From: Novosphingobium sp. RL4
GTDB taxonomy: Bacteria; Pseudomonadota; Alphaproteobacteria; Sphingomonadales; Sphingomonadaceae
DNA length: 64,000 bases
NCBI RefSeq assembly: GCF_035658495.1
Contig: NZ_CP141944.1
Coordinates: 2,506,001-2,570,000 of the forward strand
Reading direction: 5' to 3'
The notes below the pieces were generated by a model. That model made no database searches and was not told the DNA's origin. It was given only the letters and a program-made list of their open reading frames with translations. Below are positions 50,566-60,184 of this stretch, one piece after another (the first letter of the stretch is position 1; each line of letters begins with the position of its first letter). The translations under genes were made by a program, and so were the position numbers.

Positions 50566-52461
50566 TCAGGCGATACCCAGACGGGTGAGCGACTTGTCGA
50601 GCATGAGCAATTGCCAAAGGAGGCGGGAATGATCCGCCCTCCCGGCGATATGTTCCTCCACCACGCCCGTCAGCCGCGCTCCATCCAGCCACCCGGTGCG
50701 GGCCAGCGCCGCACCCGAGGCGATCTCCCGCGCGGATTGTGCAAGCGGTCCCCGGAACCACTGGGCGATCGGCGTGACGAAACCCTGCTTGGGGCGGTAG
50801 AGAATCTGGTCGGGCAGGAACCGCCGCATCGTGCGCTTCATCAGCCACTTGCCCTGCCCCCCGCGCACGCGCATCGATTCGGGCAGGCTTGCCGCGAATT
50901 CGATCAACCGGTGATCGAGCAGCGGCTCTCGCGCTTCAAGGCTCACCGCCATGCTGGTGCGGTCCACCTTGGTGAGGATGTCGCCCGGTAGCCAGTGCTT
51001 GAGATCGGCGTACTGCGCACGGTCCAGCCCCGAACGGGCGGGTGCACCGCGCATCAGTTCCAGCAGGCCGTGTTCCGCACGGTAATCGCCGCGCAGTTTT
51101 CGAAAATCGCCGGAGTAGAGCCCATCCCTCAGTTCGGGCGGGGTGAAGCCGATGGAACGGGCGTATCCCTCGGCGCTGTCCCCCACGAGGGAGAGTAGCG
51201 TGGACCTGGCGCGCAACGGACGCGGCGCCCAATCCGCCTTGGGATAAATCGCCCCCAGTGCACCGAACACCGGCCTGCGGATCGCCTGCGGCAAGAGGCT
51301 GCGAACGCGGTCCTCGCCATGCTGGAACACGTGACGCCGATAGCCCGCGAACGCCTCGTCCGCACCATCGCCCGACAAGGCCACCGTCACCGATTCGCGG
51401 GCGAGCTGGCACACTCGCAAGGTCGGCAGTGCGGAAGCATCGGCAAAGGGCTCGTCGAACATCGCCGCAAGCTGGTCGATCGCCTCGAAATCGTCGGGAG
51501 ACACCTGCCGCGCCCGGTGGTCGGTCGCGAACTGCCGCGCGATCTGCGTGGCGTAACCGGTCTCGTCGAGTGCGGCGACGTCGAAGCCGATCGAGCAGGT
51601 CTTCACCGGCTGCGTGCTCTTTTCCGCCATCAGCGCGACGACACTGGAACTATCCACCCCACCCGACAGGAACGCGCCGAGCGGCACGTCCGCCACCATG
51701 CGAGAGGATACGGCCTCGCGCATGAGGTGGAGCAGTTCCGCTTCGAGATCGTCGACCTTGCCCTTGCGCCTTTCGGCGAAAGACACGTTCCACCACTGCG
51801 CGGGCCGGGGCATCGGCGCGCCATGCCGCAGCAGCAGCGAATGACCCGCCGGAAGCTTCGTCACGCCCTTGAGAATGGAACGGGTGTCGGGGACATAACC
51901 CCACGCCAGATAGTCCTCGATCGCGAGCGGATCGATATCGCGGCGCAGCAGCGGGTGAGCGAGCAATGCCTTGAGTTCGGACCCGAAAGCGAGGCTCCCG
52001 TCGCTCAGCGGCGCAAGGAACAGCGGCTTCACGCCCAGGCGGTCCCGTGCGAGGAACAAGGTGCGGGCTTCGAGATCGTAGATCGCGAAAGCGAACATGC
52101 CGTGTAGCCGCGAGACGCAATCGGGGCCCCAGCGCTGCCATGCGGCAAGGATCACCTCGCTGTCGCCGTCGGTGCGGAATTCCGCCCCGCTCTCCCGCAG
52201 TTCACGGCGCAGTTCGCGATAGTTGTAGATTTCGCCGTTGAACACCAGCATCGCGCGGCCGTCGGGCGAGGGCATCGGCTGCGGCGATCCGGCAAGGTCG
52301 ATGATCGAAAGCCGCCGGTGCCCCAGCGCCACGCCGGGCGCGGTCCAGACACCCTGCCCGTCCGGCCCGCGATGGATCATGGCATCGCACATGGCCGCCA
52401 CCCGCTGGGGATCGACGGGCTTCGGCGTCTCGAGATGGTAAATACCGGCGATGCCACACAT
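50566..52461 (-). CDS. XrtA-system asparagine synthase-like amidotransferase
   Basis: Glutamine-dependent amidotransferase/asparagine synthase of 631 residues. The N-terminal Cys2 (MCGIAGIYHLE) is the glutamine amidohydrolase nucleophile; the synthase domain has the PP-loop LSGGVDSSSVVAL. Proteins of this type in exosortase A loci are thought to modify the polysaccharide or a sugar precursor with an amino group, though the reaction is not established. The ATG at 52461 is required to expose Cys2. It is 10 bp downstream of the exosortase-EpsI gene and is the last gene of the operon block. Confidence 0.9.
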   Translation of the reverse strand: MCGIAGIYHLETPKPVDPQRVAAMCDAMIHRGPDGQGVWTAPGVALGHRRLSIIDLAGSPQPMPSPDGRAMLVFNGEIYNYRELRRELRESGAEFRTDGDSEVILAAWQRWGPDCVSRLHGMFAFAIYDLEARTLFLARDRLGVKPLFLAPLSDGSLAFGSELKALLAHPLLRRDIDPLAIEDYLAWGYVPDTRSILKGVTKLPAGHSLLLRHGAPMPRPAQWWNVSFAERRKGKVDDLEAELLHLMREAVSSRMVADVPLGAFLSGGVDSSSVVALMAEKSTQPVKTCSIGFDVAALDETGYATQIARQFATDHRARQVSPDDFEAIDQLAAMFDEPFADASALPTLRVCQLARESVTVALSGDGADEAFAGYRRHVFQHGEDRVRSLLPQAIRRPVFGALGAIYPKADWAPRPLRARSTLLSLVGDSAEGYARSIGFTPPELRDGLYSGDFRKLRGDYRAEHGLLELMRGAPARSGLDRAQYADLKHWLPGDILTKVDRTSMAVSLEAREPLLDHRLIEFAASLPESMRVRGGQGKWLMKRTMRRFLPDQILYRPKQGFVTPIAQWFRGPLAQSAREIASGAALARTGWLDGARLTGVVEEHIAGRADHSRLLWQLLMLDKSLTRLGIA

Positions 52462-52471
52462 ATCTGATGGC

Positions 52472-54040
52472 CTAGCGGAGCGCGGTGACGCGGTCCATCC
52501 ACGAGTCCACCGGGCCGGTCGCTGCGATGAAACGCGCAATGGATTGCGCTGCGCGGTGGCCGGGATAGTCCTCGGATGAAAGGATCAGCATCGTCGTAGG
52601 CCTTGCGCGCAATACGAGGTGATCGCCGATGATCGCCAGCTTCAGCCGGGCATTGCTGCCGGTGAGCAGGTCCCCCGTATGGAACCAGGTTACCGCCAGA
52701 CGCTCTACCTTCCCCTGTCCAAGCAGGCGCTCACTGCGGGCGTCGCGGAAAGCGGGGCCGGGAGCCTGCCAGGACCACGGGCTCGACGGGGTCAGCGCCC
52801 CCTGCCCGAAACCGCCGGCCTCCCGCCCCTCTCCCTGCCCCGCGTAAAGCGCGATGAACACGTCCACGCTATGGCCTTCGCCGTCGGCATAGCGGCCAAG
52901 CAGCCGGTGATCGGCACCTTCGGCGCGCGGCTCCCACCAGATCGCCGGAGCGTAATCGACCCGGTGCCAGCCTGCCACCTGCGGCATTTCGATGGCCTGC
53001 GGCAGCGGCGCATTTAAAGTCTCGGCCGCGAAGGCCCAGCTTTGCGCCGCGACGACCACGACAGCGAAGCCCACGATCGCGGCGATGCCGCTGATGCGCC
53101 CCTTATCCAGCCATGCCAGCACGCGCGACCGGGTGATCGCATCGGTATCGATCATCGGTCCGTCGAGCGGGCGGTCGAAGAAGCGCCATGCCCCCGCGAT
53201 CACGAGCGCGAGCACGATGGCGAAGAAGAACCAGCCGTAGACGATATGATCGAAGCCCGCAGCCTTCTCCACGCCGACGATCTGCGCGGCGTAGATCGTG
53301 CCCCAGGCACGCACGCCATTGGCGAGAATGGGCACGACGAGGCATGCCGCCATCATCGCTGACCGCCGCTTCCAGCTGACGAAGCAGACGTTGGTCGCAA
53401 GCGTACCGAACGCGATCATCGCGATCAGGAACTTCACCCCGGAACAGGCCTCGGCCACTTCGAACAGACCGGCAGGCGTATCGATAAAGACCCCGTCCAC
53501 CGTCGCGGGAATGCCGCTCAGGTGCGTGAGAGCGATGGTGATCTCGGCCGTGATCGTCTGGAGCGCCTCGACCAGTTCTTCCCCGAAGGGTACGAGAAAG
53601 GCCATGTAACAGAGCGGAAAGAACAGGCCTGCCGTTACGCGCGGGCCGAGCAACAGCGGCACGGCAGATCCGAGCATGGCCACCGCCCCCGCCTGACGGG
53701 CAAGGTCGAGCCCTGAAAATGCGCCGAGCACCCAGAGGAACGCGGCACCGCTCATCGGGATCAGCCCGGGCCACCAGGCCTCCGGCATGAGCCGGACCAG
53801 TTCCGCGCGGCGCTGCCAGACAAGCCAGCCCAGAATCGGCGGGATCAGGATGATGTGATTGTACGTGGAAATGTCCCACCACTGGCGCCCCATCGCGGCC
53901 CAATCGTCATGGAACACCGCAATCAACGCCAGCATGACCGCACCGACGCGGATCAGCGCCGCACGCCAATGGGCTGGCAGCGAGCGCCAACGTCCCGCAG
54001 GCACGCCGGCAGTCTCCAGAGTGGCGGTTTCAGGCGGCAT
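52472..54040 (-). CDS. xrtA: Exosortase A fused to an EpsI domain (XrtA-EpsI)
   Basis: A 522-residue protein combining the membrane peptidase exosortase A, which cleaves PEP-CTERM proteins for export, and an EpsI domain. The first 300 or so residues have many transmembrane helices with the catalytic Cys in FEVAEACSGVKFLIAM, the conserved Arg in ILANGVRAWGTI and the His in FDHIVYGWFFF. A further membrane segment (GIAAIVGFAVVVVAAQSWAF) links to the C-terminal EpsI-like domain (AIEMPQVAGWHR ... VDVFIALYAGQ). Its start overlaps the glycosyltransferase gene upstream by 11 bp. Fused XrtA-EpsI is known in some alphaproteobacteria. Confidence 0.92.
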   Translation of the reverse strand: MPPETATLETAGVPAGRWRSLPAHWRAALIRVGAVMLALIAVFHDDWAAMGRQWWDISTYNHIILIPPILGWLVWQRRAELVRLMPEAWWPGLIPMSGAAFLWVLGAFSGLDLARQAGAVAMLGSAVPLLLGPRVTAGLFFPLCYMAFLVPFGEELVEALQTITAEITIALTHLSGIPATVDGVFIDTPAGLFEVAEACSGVKFLIAMIAFGTLATNVCFVSWKRRSAMMAACLVVPILANGVRAWGTIYAAQIVGVEKAAGFDHIVYGWFFFAIVLALVIAGAWRFFDRPLDGPMIDTDAITRSRVLAWLDKGRISGIAAIVGFAVVVVAAQSWAFAAETLNAPLPQAIEMPQVAGWHRVDYAPAIWWEPRAEGADHRLLGRYADGEGHSVDVFIALYAGQGEGREAGGFGQGALTPSSPWSWQAPGPAFRDARSERLLGQGKVERLAVTWFHTGDLLTGSNARLKLAIIGDHLVLRARPTTMLILSSEDYPGHRAAQSIARFIAATGPVDSWMDRVTALR

Positions 54041-55256
54041 CGCTCATGCTCCCCGACTTCAGGGCAATCAGGCGTGGAAGGTCTGCCAGCGCTGCCCCCC
54101 AACTTGCGTGAGCGCCGATCCATTCCCGCGCGTCTTGGCCCATGGCCCGCGCCCGCGCGCTATCCCCGGCGAGTGCGATGACAGCCTCCGCCAGGGCCGC
54201 GTCGCTTTCCGCTACGAGAAAATCGCGGCCATCTTCAGCCTCGATCCCCGTGGCGGCGCCCGGAGACAGCACCGTGGGCAGGCCCATCGCCATGGCTTCA
54301 AGCACCTTGTTCTGCACCCCGCGCGCGATTTCGAGCGGGACCAACGCCATGTCGGCAGCCGCGATCCAGGGGCGGATATTCTCCACCCGGCCCCATATGT
54401 GCACGCCGCCGTGCCCGTGGTGCGCCATGAGCGAGGCTGGCGGATTGCGCCCGACGACATGCAGACTGGCAGCCGGCAGGCGGCGGCGCACCAGCGGCAG
54501 GATTCGCGCGATCGCGCGTTCGACTGCCGCCACATTCGGCGCATAGTCCATCTGACCGGTGAAGATCAGGCGCGGGCGGTCGATAGCCACCATGCGTGGC
54601 TCTGGCACCGCCTTCGTCGGATCGAAAAGCGCGCTATCCAATCCGTTGCCCATCGGCTCCACCGCGCAGGCGGGATCGCCCAGCCGTGCGGCGAACAACG
54701 CCGCTTCGGCCTTGCTCACCAGCAGGGTCACGTCGGCCCGGCGCGCGATCCGGGCTTCCTCGGCCCTCAGCAACCGCCCTTCGCGCCGTTCCATCCAGCT
54801 TCGAAAACCGCGCCCCGCCGCGCCATAAGCCTCGAACTTGGCGGAATCTACATCAACCAGATCGACGATCAGGCGGCCACGGAAGCTCTGCGGAACATAC
54901 TGCGCCACTTGGCCTGAAAAGACGAAGATGGTGTCGATCGGCCGGACGCGGAGCACTTGCTCCACCCAGTTCGCCATGCGCCGGTCGTGAAACGCGGTCA
55001 GACTGAGCGGACGTCCGGTTGCCAGAGATTCCAGCCCTGCAACCGGCAGCGATTTCGTACGGGCAAGCAGCAAGTGACTGGCGGATAACGCTGCAAGCTC
55101 TGCCTCGCAGCCATGATCGGCCGCATCGTCGGCAAAGCAGCCGACGTGAACGGGAGCCAGCCGGGCCAGCGCCTTGAGCACGTTGTGCGAACGGATCTTG
55201 TCTCCGCGATCCGGCGGAAACGGGATGCGGTGAGCCAGGAACAGGATTTCGCCCAT
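54030..55256 (-). CDS. XrtA-system family 1 glycosyltransferase
   Basis: A GT4-type glycosyltransferase of 408 residues found in PEP-CTERM loci (TIGR03087-like). N-terminal region FLAHRIPFPPDRGDKIRSHN binds the acceptor side; the C-terminal Rossmann half has LIFTGQMDYAPN, LHVVGRNPP, VPLEIARGVQNKVLEAMAMGLPTVLSP with the donor-binding E-x-x-x-x-G region. It adds one sugar of the repeat unit; which one is unknown. Overlaps XrtA at its 3' end and abuts the FemAB-like gene at 55256. Confidence 0.88.
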   Translation of the reverse strand: MGEILFLAHRIPFPPDRGDKIRSHNVLKALARLAPVHVGCFADDAADHGCEAELAALSASHLLLARTKSLPVAGLESLATGRPLSLTAFHDRRMANWVEQVLRVRPIDTIFVFSGQVAQYVPQSFRGRLIVDLVDVDSAKFEAYGAAGRGFRSWMERREGRLLRAEEARIARRADVTLLVSKAEAALFAARLGDPACAVEPMGNGLDSALFDPTKAVPEPRMVAIDRPRLIFTGQMDYAPNVAAVERAIARILPLVRRRLPAASLHVVGRNPPASLMAHHGHGGVHIWGRVENIRPWIAAADMALVPLEIARGVQNKVLEAMAMGLPTVLSPGAATGIEAEDGRDFLVAESDAALAEAVIALAGDSARARAMGQDAREWIGAHASWGAALADLPRLIALKSGSMSDAA

Positions 55257-56332
55257 CAGCCGATACCGCGCGCGATCAGCGGGCCCAGCCTATTGGCCAC
55301 GGCAAGCGGCAGGCGTTGCCAGAGCTTGATCTGAAGCGAGAGCTTGCTGCTCGTCGGATCGGCTTCCCGCTTCGCGGCACCCGGCGCGGTCCAGATGGCA
55401 TATGTCAGCGGTTCCGGTTCGAAACCCCAGTTACGCTTGAAGTGATAGGCGCCGCTGTCCGTCTTGGAGCGGCCGAAATCGAACGTCGTGCAGCCCCGCC
55501 GCCGGGCATGGAGCATCAGTTCGAAATACATCCGGTCATTGGCGCGCAGCTGGCGTGCTTCCCGGGTGCCGCCCCCCCAATAAGGCATTGCCGCGCCTCG
55601 ATGGTAAAGCGTGATAACGCTCGCCACAGCCTGCCCCCGATGCCGCACGGTAAGGATGTCCGCATCGTCCCCGAAGGCATCAAGCACGGCATCGAGCAAC
55701 TTGCGCGGAAAAACCGGTGTACCGAGATTGCGATAGCTCTCGGCAAAGACGCTGTAATGCGCGGCGCGATCGCGCTCGCTGCTGCCGATCTCCACGTGCA
55801 GGTCGTTCGCCAGTGCCTTGCGGACTTCGGCGCGCTGCTTGCGCGGTACGTCGAGCAATTGTGCCTCGTCGTCCGTGGCCAGGGCGCGGGCAAAGTTGCA
55901 GTGGCTTTCGGTCTTGATAGCCCAACCGCCATGCGGATCGGGCAGCTCGCCCCCTCGCAGTTCGATCGACGGGCAGGAGTGGCGCAGCGCAAGCTCCTCC
56001 AGCGCCGCGAACAGTGCCGCCGTATCGGTCCGCGCACCCGTGAGAAGCCCCCCGCCGACCGCAAAACCGGTGGAGGCCAGCAGCCGGCCGAAAACAGGTG
56101 AGTGTATCGCGTCAAGCGGCAGAAAGGCCGAGATCTCCCCGCAACGCTCCTCGACCAGCGCGAGCGCGCGATTCCCGGTTGCGCGGGCGACAGAGAGGAA
56201 CCAGGCCGGACGGTGGAACGGGGTCGCCTGCGGATGACGGGCGGCGAACAGCTCCAGCCGCGCCACTTCGCCCGGATCGGCAAGATCGACCAGCCTGATC
56301 GTCCCCTGTTCCGGGGCGAACGGGGCGTTCAT
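55256..56332 (-). CDS. XrtA-system FemAB-like protein
   Basis: A FemAB/GNAT-fold protein of about 358 residues that in this family is linked to exosortase A (TIGR03019-like). The fold segments ATPFHRPAWFLSV, the pair of GNAT-like halves and the terminal DFGRSKTDSGAYHFKRNWGF are visible. FemAB proteins transfer aminoacyl groups from tRNA or acyl groups; here the acceptor is unknown, perhaps the polysaccharide. The ATG at 56332 overlaps the stop of the deacetylase gene by 4 bp, and its own stop overlaps the next start by one base. Confidence 0.85.
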   Translation of the reverse strand: MNAPFAPEQGTIRLVDLADPGEVARLELFAARHPQATPFHRPAWFLSVARATGNRALALVEERCGEISAFLPLDAIHSPVFGRLLASTGFAVGGGLLTGARTDTAALFAALEELALRHSCPSIELRGGELPDPHGGWAIKTESHCNFARALATDDEAQLLDVPRKQRAEVRKALANDLHVEIGSSERDRAAHYSVFAESYRNLGTPVFPRKLLDAVLDAFGDDADILTVRHRGQAVASVITLYHRGAAMPYWGGGTREARQLRANDRMYFELMLHARRRGCTTFDFGRSKTDSGAYHFKRNWGFEPEPLTYAIWTAPGAAKREADPTSSKLSLQIKLWQRLPLAVANRLGPLIARGIG

Positions 56333-57198
56333 GCCGCCAGTGCCGCCGCGTGCTGCGCCTCGCGCGCGGCAAGTTCGTCCATCCGCCCCCAGCGGAAGTC
56401 CTCGATCAGGTGCCGCAACTTGCCCGCCATGGCACCCAGGTTGGTGTAATGCCGCAGCCGCGATCGCAGCGGCGCGTTGCCGACGCGCGGCTGGCCGGGA
56501 TCTATTTCCCACGGGTGGAAATAGAACACTGCCGGGCGCCCCTGTGCATTCACCTGCCGGATCGCCCAACGCGAAAAACCGTATGGCAAAACGCGGAAGA
56601 AGCCGCCGCCACCGGCCGCCAGCCTGCGTCCGGCAAACGTTGCGGTCGTCACCGGGATTTCGACGAAATCGCTACCCGCCAGGGGATGGAAGGCGAAGCG
56701 AGGGGCCTCGCGCCAGCCGTAATGGTCGTGAGCGATGGGCGCGACGCTGGAGCTATAGGCGTAGCCCCGCCCGGCGAGCACTTCGAAGGCCCAGGGCGTG
56801 CGCGCATCTATCGAGAAGCTGGGCGCGCGGTATCCGGTCACCTTGACCCCGGCGGCGTCCTCGATGGCGTTGCGGCTCATGTCGAGATCGCGGCCGAATG
56901 TCTCGGCATTCATGCGAAACACCCGCTCGTGGTCCCAGCCGTGGCTGGCCAGCTCGTGCCCCGCCTCGGCGATACGGCGCAGCAATGCGGGATGACGCAC
57001 CGCGACCCAGCCCAGCGTGAAGAAAGTACCCTTCACGCCCGCAGCGTCGAACAGTGCGAGAATTTCGTCGCAGTTGCGCTCGACACGCGTTCGTATCGCA
57101 GGCCAGTCCGCCCGGTCGATCACCGTCTCGAAAGCGCCGACCTGGAACCAGTCCTCCACATCGACGGACAGCCCGTTGACCGGTCTTGTGTCATTCAT
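56329..57198 (-). CDS. XrtA-system polysaccharide deacetylase
   Basis: A NodB-domain deacetylase of about 290 residues (TIGR03006-like). The metal/catalytic Asp pair is in LSVDVEDWFQ, the His-x3-His site in HELASHGWDH, and the RAPSFSID segment follows. It removes acetyl groups from the polymer or an intermediate. Two ATG codons are close (57207 and 57198); the second has a better-placed GAGG 9 nt upstream and is chosen. It is upstream-coupled to FemAB by a 4-bp overlap. Confidence 0.88.
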   Translation of the reverse strand: MNDTRPVNGLSVDVEDWFQVGAFETVIDRADWPAIRTRVERNCDEILALFDAAGVKGTFFTLGWVAVRHPALLRRIAEAGHELASHGWDHERVFRMNAETFGRDLDMSRNAIEDAAGVKVTGYRAPSFSIDARTPWAFEVLAGRGYAYSSSVAPIAHDHYGWREAPRFAFHPLAGSDFVEIPVTTATFAGRRLAAGGGGFFRVLPYGFSRWAIRQVNAQGRPAVFYFHPWEIDPGQPRVGNAPLRSRLRHYTNLGAMAGKLRHLIEDFRWGRMDELAAREAQHAAALAA

Positions 57199-57229
57199 GG
57201 GATCCATCCTCGTGAAGGCGGGGGACCAG

Positions 57230-58444
57230 TCAGGCTGCCTGGCGCTGGCCTTCGCCGCCCTCGAACCATTCGATCAACATGGTAAGCGTGTGCCGCAAGG
57301 TACGCTCCTGCTCGTCGAGACGGGCTTCCAGACGGGCCGCATGCGCGGCCGACTGCTCAAGCTGTTCCTGAAGCGCGGCGATGAGGGGATCATTGCCCGA
57401 ACCTGCCGCAACCTCCTTCTCCCGCTCGGCGCGGGCGGCAAGTTCCAGCACGGCATGCTGAAGCTCGTCGATCTGCGAATCGCGTTCCGCCAAGGCTGTC
57501 TCGATAAGGGCGATGGCCGCCTTGGCATCGAGGGCTTCGGAATGGTGCACCGGCGCTGCCGCCACTTGCGCCGCGGGCACGCCAGGCGCTGCTTCCGCCG
57601 CCGTCTCTCGCGGGCTGACGAGCGCGCGGGCGCCATCCTCATCGAATTCGGCCAGCACTTCGGCCAGCATCTGGAGATCGATCAACGAACGCTTCTCAAC
57701 CGCACCAAGCAGCAGCAGGCGGTTGACGATCTGGTTGATCCGGCGCGGGATACCGCCGGTCGCCTCGTGGATTTCCGCGAAGACGCGATGATCGAAGCCC
57801 GGATTGCCCTTCCAGCCGACGCAGTTCAGGCGATGCTCGATATAGGGCTGCACTTCGCGCACCTGCATCGCGGTGAGGTGATGGGTGGCGATCACGCGCT
57901 GGCGAAGCTGTTCGAGCTGATCGCTTTCAAGCAGGGTCGTGCGGAACTCCGGCTGGCCCAGCAGGAGCGTCTGCAGCAACGGATGCGAGCCGAGCTGGAA
58001 GTTCGACAGCATGCGCAGTTCCTCGATCGCGTCGACCGAGAGGTTCTGGGCCTCATCCACGATCAGCAGGCAGCGGCGACCGGCGCGCGCCTCGGCATGG
58101 AGAAAGCCCTCGATCGCCCCCAGCGCCGAAGCCTTGTCGTGCCCGGCGACCGGAAGGCCGAACGCTTGAGCGACGACGTGAACGATCTCCTCACCGTCAA
58201 GCGCGCTGGTGACGACGCAGGCAGCCGTGAGGCGCGCCGGGTCTATCGTCGCCATGAGGTGCGAGACCAGCGTCGATTTGCCTGCACCGACTTCACCGGT
58301 GATGACCACGAACCCTTCACCCTGGGCCAGCCCATAGCCGAGATAGGACAGCGCCTTTCGGTGCGTCACGCTCTCGAAATAGAAGGCCGGATCGGGCGTA
58401 AGCTGGAAGGGCCGGCCCTCGAACCCGTAGAATTGGTCGAACAT
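57230..58444 (-). CDS. XrtA-system AAA ATPase (ExeA-like)
   Basis: A 404-residue cytoplasmic ATPase with an N-terminal AAA module (FVVITGEVGAGKSTLVSHLM Walker A, CLLIVDEAQNLS Walker B, GGIPRRINQIVNRLLLLGA arginine-finger region), followed by a basic/acidic tail and a C-terminal coiled coil (ALIETALAERDSQIDELQHAV). This family is found in PEP-CTERM loci and resembles the secretion ATPase ExeA. Its partner could be the peptidoglycan or the export machinery. 18 bp downstream of the outer-membrane protein gene. Confidence 0.88.
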   Translation of the reverse strand: MFDQFYGFEGRPFQLTPDPAFYFESVTHRKALSYLGYGLAQGEGFVVITGEVGAGKSTLVSHLMATIDPARLTAACVVTSALDGEEIVHVVAQAFGLPVAGHDKASALGAIEGFLHAEARAGRRCLLIVDEAQNLSVDAIEELRMLSNFQLGSHPLLQTLLLGQPEFRTTLLESDQLEQLRQRVIATHHLTAMQVREVQPYIEHRLNCVGWKGNPGFDHRVFAEIHEATGGIPRRINQIVNRLLLLGAVEKRSLIDLQMLAEVLAEFDEDGARALVSPRETAAEAAPGVPAAQVAAAPVHHSEALDAKAAIALIETALAERDSQIDELQHAVLELAARAEREKEVAAGSGNDPLIAALQEQLEQSAAHAARLEARLDEQERTLRHTLTMLIEWFEGGEGQRQAA

Positions 58445-58462
58445 CCCTGCTCTCCTTCGAAA

Positions 58463-60184
58463 TCAGAAGCTGTAGCGCACGCCGGCGAGGGCGGACGCGG
58501 TCCAGTAGTCTTCATACAAGGCATCGTCACGGCTCACGCCGTCGAGCCCGAGTGCCACCGTCGCCCTGAGGCGGCGGGCCAGCATACGGTAATAGCCGAG
58601 TGTGGCACCATAACCGTTAACATTGCCGACCAGCGGATCGTTGCTGGAAAGCCAGTTCGCATAGACGCTCGCCGACCATCCGGCTTCTCTGCCGAGTTGG
58701 CCGCTGAGATAGGCCGAGAGCCACCAGTTCTGGTCGATCACCCCGTCAGCCGCAGCCAACACGGTGTTCTGCGGAGCGATGAAATCGCGGCGGTCGTACC
58801 CGCCACCGATCCCCGCATCGAGGCGGCCGACCCTGCGCGAATAGCTCGCCGCCACGCCGCGCCCGCGGAACACCGCCGATCGCACAGAGCCCAGCGCGCC
58901 CGAAAAGCAGTTGCTGCCGTCAAGCGAACTGACGCAGCCGCGCAGTTCGCCTGTCACGGGATCGCGCACGGCCACGAAGTCATCCGGCAACTGATCGAGC
59001 GCGCGGTTGAGCTGGCCGCCGAACCCACTGACATTGTCATAGACCGTGACGCTGAGCTGGCTGCGATCATCCGGCGCATAGGCGAGGTTGCCGCCGAAGC
59101 TGGTCGATCCATAACGACGGCCGAAGTGCGCCGAAAGCGAGGTGCGGCGGCTCGGCCGCCACATCACGGCCACGTCCCAGGTCAGGCCGCTGACGTCGTA
59201 GGCAAGTTCGCGCGGGACGCTCTTGTCGGTCTTGTAGCGACCGTCGCTGCCGATCACAGGGTTGCCATCGGCATCGCGCAGGGCATCGCGGCTGGACACT
59301 TCCACGTCCTCGTAACCGATGGCGCCCACCACCTGCACCGTGCGGCTTACCGGCACCGTCACCAGGGCCCGCGCCTGCATGTCCCGCACGCGCTGGTCGA
59401 GGTTGGAGATATCTTCCTGATAGAAGCTGCCCGCAGCGCCCAGCCCCACCGGTGCGATAACGTAAGGCGCCACGCCCGCCTCGATGTCGGCGATCTGCGT
59501 CACGCTCTTGTCGAAGACGTCGGCCGCCGCGCCGCCGGGTGTCGCGACGAAGGCGTCCGACTGTTCGACCTTGGTGAAACCGGCCCGGTAATTGGCCGCG
59601 AAATCGACATCGCCCGCGCGCGTCCTGAACGAAGGTCCACCGTATACCGAGTAGACGTTGGTTGCCCCCCCGTCGTTCGCCAGACCGGGCGAAAGCGCAG
59701 AGCCGCCGTTCTGAACCCGCGCCTGGGTTGCAAGCGCGCCTGCTTCCAGCGTCAGGCCCGGCGTGATCGTGGTATAGCCGCGCACGATGCCGCTGATGGC
59801 ATCGCCATCGGCTGCGCGCTTGCTCCAGCCGATGTAGCGTTCATAGCGGACGGACGCCGACAACGCATTGTTGCGCCCGGATATCCCCGCATCGACGCCC
59901 GCCGCGAGCTGAGTATAGGTGAGCACGTCGTTGCCCGGAGAAAGCTGGGCATCGACGATCTGATCGATCTCGATATAGGGCGTCACCTCGATCCGGCGGG
60001 AGCCCTTGCCTCCGCGCTTTCCGGAACGATCCTGCCGCCCCGACGACGGAGCGGAGGCGGCGACTTCATCGGAACCCGAGCCGACCTGGTCATAGCCGAT
60101 CGTCTGGGCCTCCACCGGCGCTGCCGCTGCCAGCGCAGCAGCCAGAGCGCCCAGGCCCAGCGGGGGCGAAAACACCGACTTCAT
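58463..60184 (-). CDS. XrtA-system outer-membrane beta-barrel protein
   Basis: A 573-residue exported protein (TIGR03016-like): signal peptide LGLGALAAALAAAAPVEA, a low-complexity Ser/Arg-rich stretch, then many amphipathic beta strands ending in the aromatic C-terminal signature LAGVRYSF, typical of outer-membrane barrels. It likely forms the outer-membrane step or anchor for polysaccharide export. The start overlaps the kinase gene stop by 4 bp (ATGA). Confidence 0.86.
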   Translation of the reverse strand: MKSVFSPPLGLGALAAALAAAAPVEAQTIGYDQVGSGSDEVAASAPSSGRQDRSGKRGGKGSRRIEVTPYIEIDQIVDAQLSPGNDVLTYTQLAAGVDAGISGRNNALSASVRYERYIGWSKRAADGDAISGIVRGYTTITPGLTLEAGALATQARVQNGGSALSPGLANDGGATNVYSVYGGPSFRTRAGDVDFAANYRAGFTKVEQSDAFVATPGGAAADVFDKSVTQIADIEAGVAPYVIAPVGLGAAGSFYQEDISNLDQRVRDMQARALVTVPVSRTVQVVGAIGYEDVEVSSRDALRDADGNPVIGSDGRYKTDKSVPRELAYDVSGLTWDVAVMWRPSRRTSLSAHFGRRYGSTSFGGNLAYAPDDRSQLSVTVYDNVSGFGGQLNRALDQLPDDFVAVRDPVTGELRGCVSSLDGSNCFSGALGSVRSAVFRGRGVAASYSRRVGRLDAGIGGGYDRRDFIAPQNTVLAAADGVIDQNWWLSAYLSGQLGREAGWSASVYANWLSSNDPLVGNVNGYGATLGYYRMLARRLRATVALGLDGVSRDDALYEDYWTASALAGVRYSF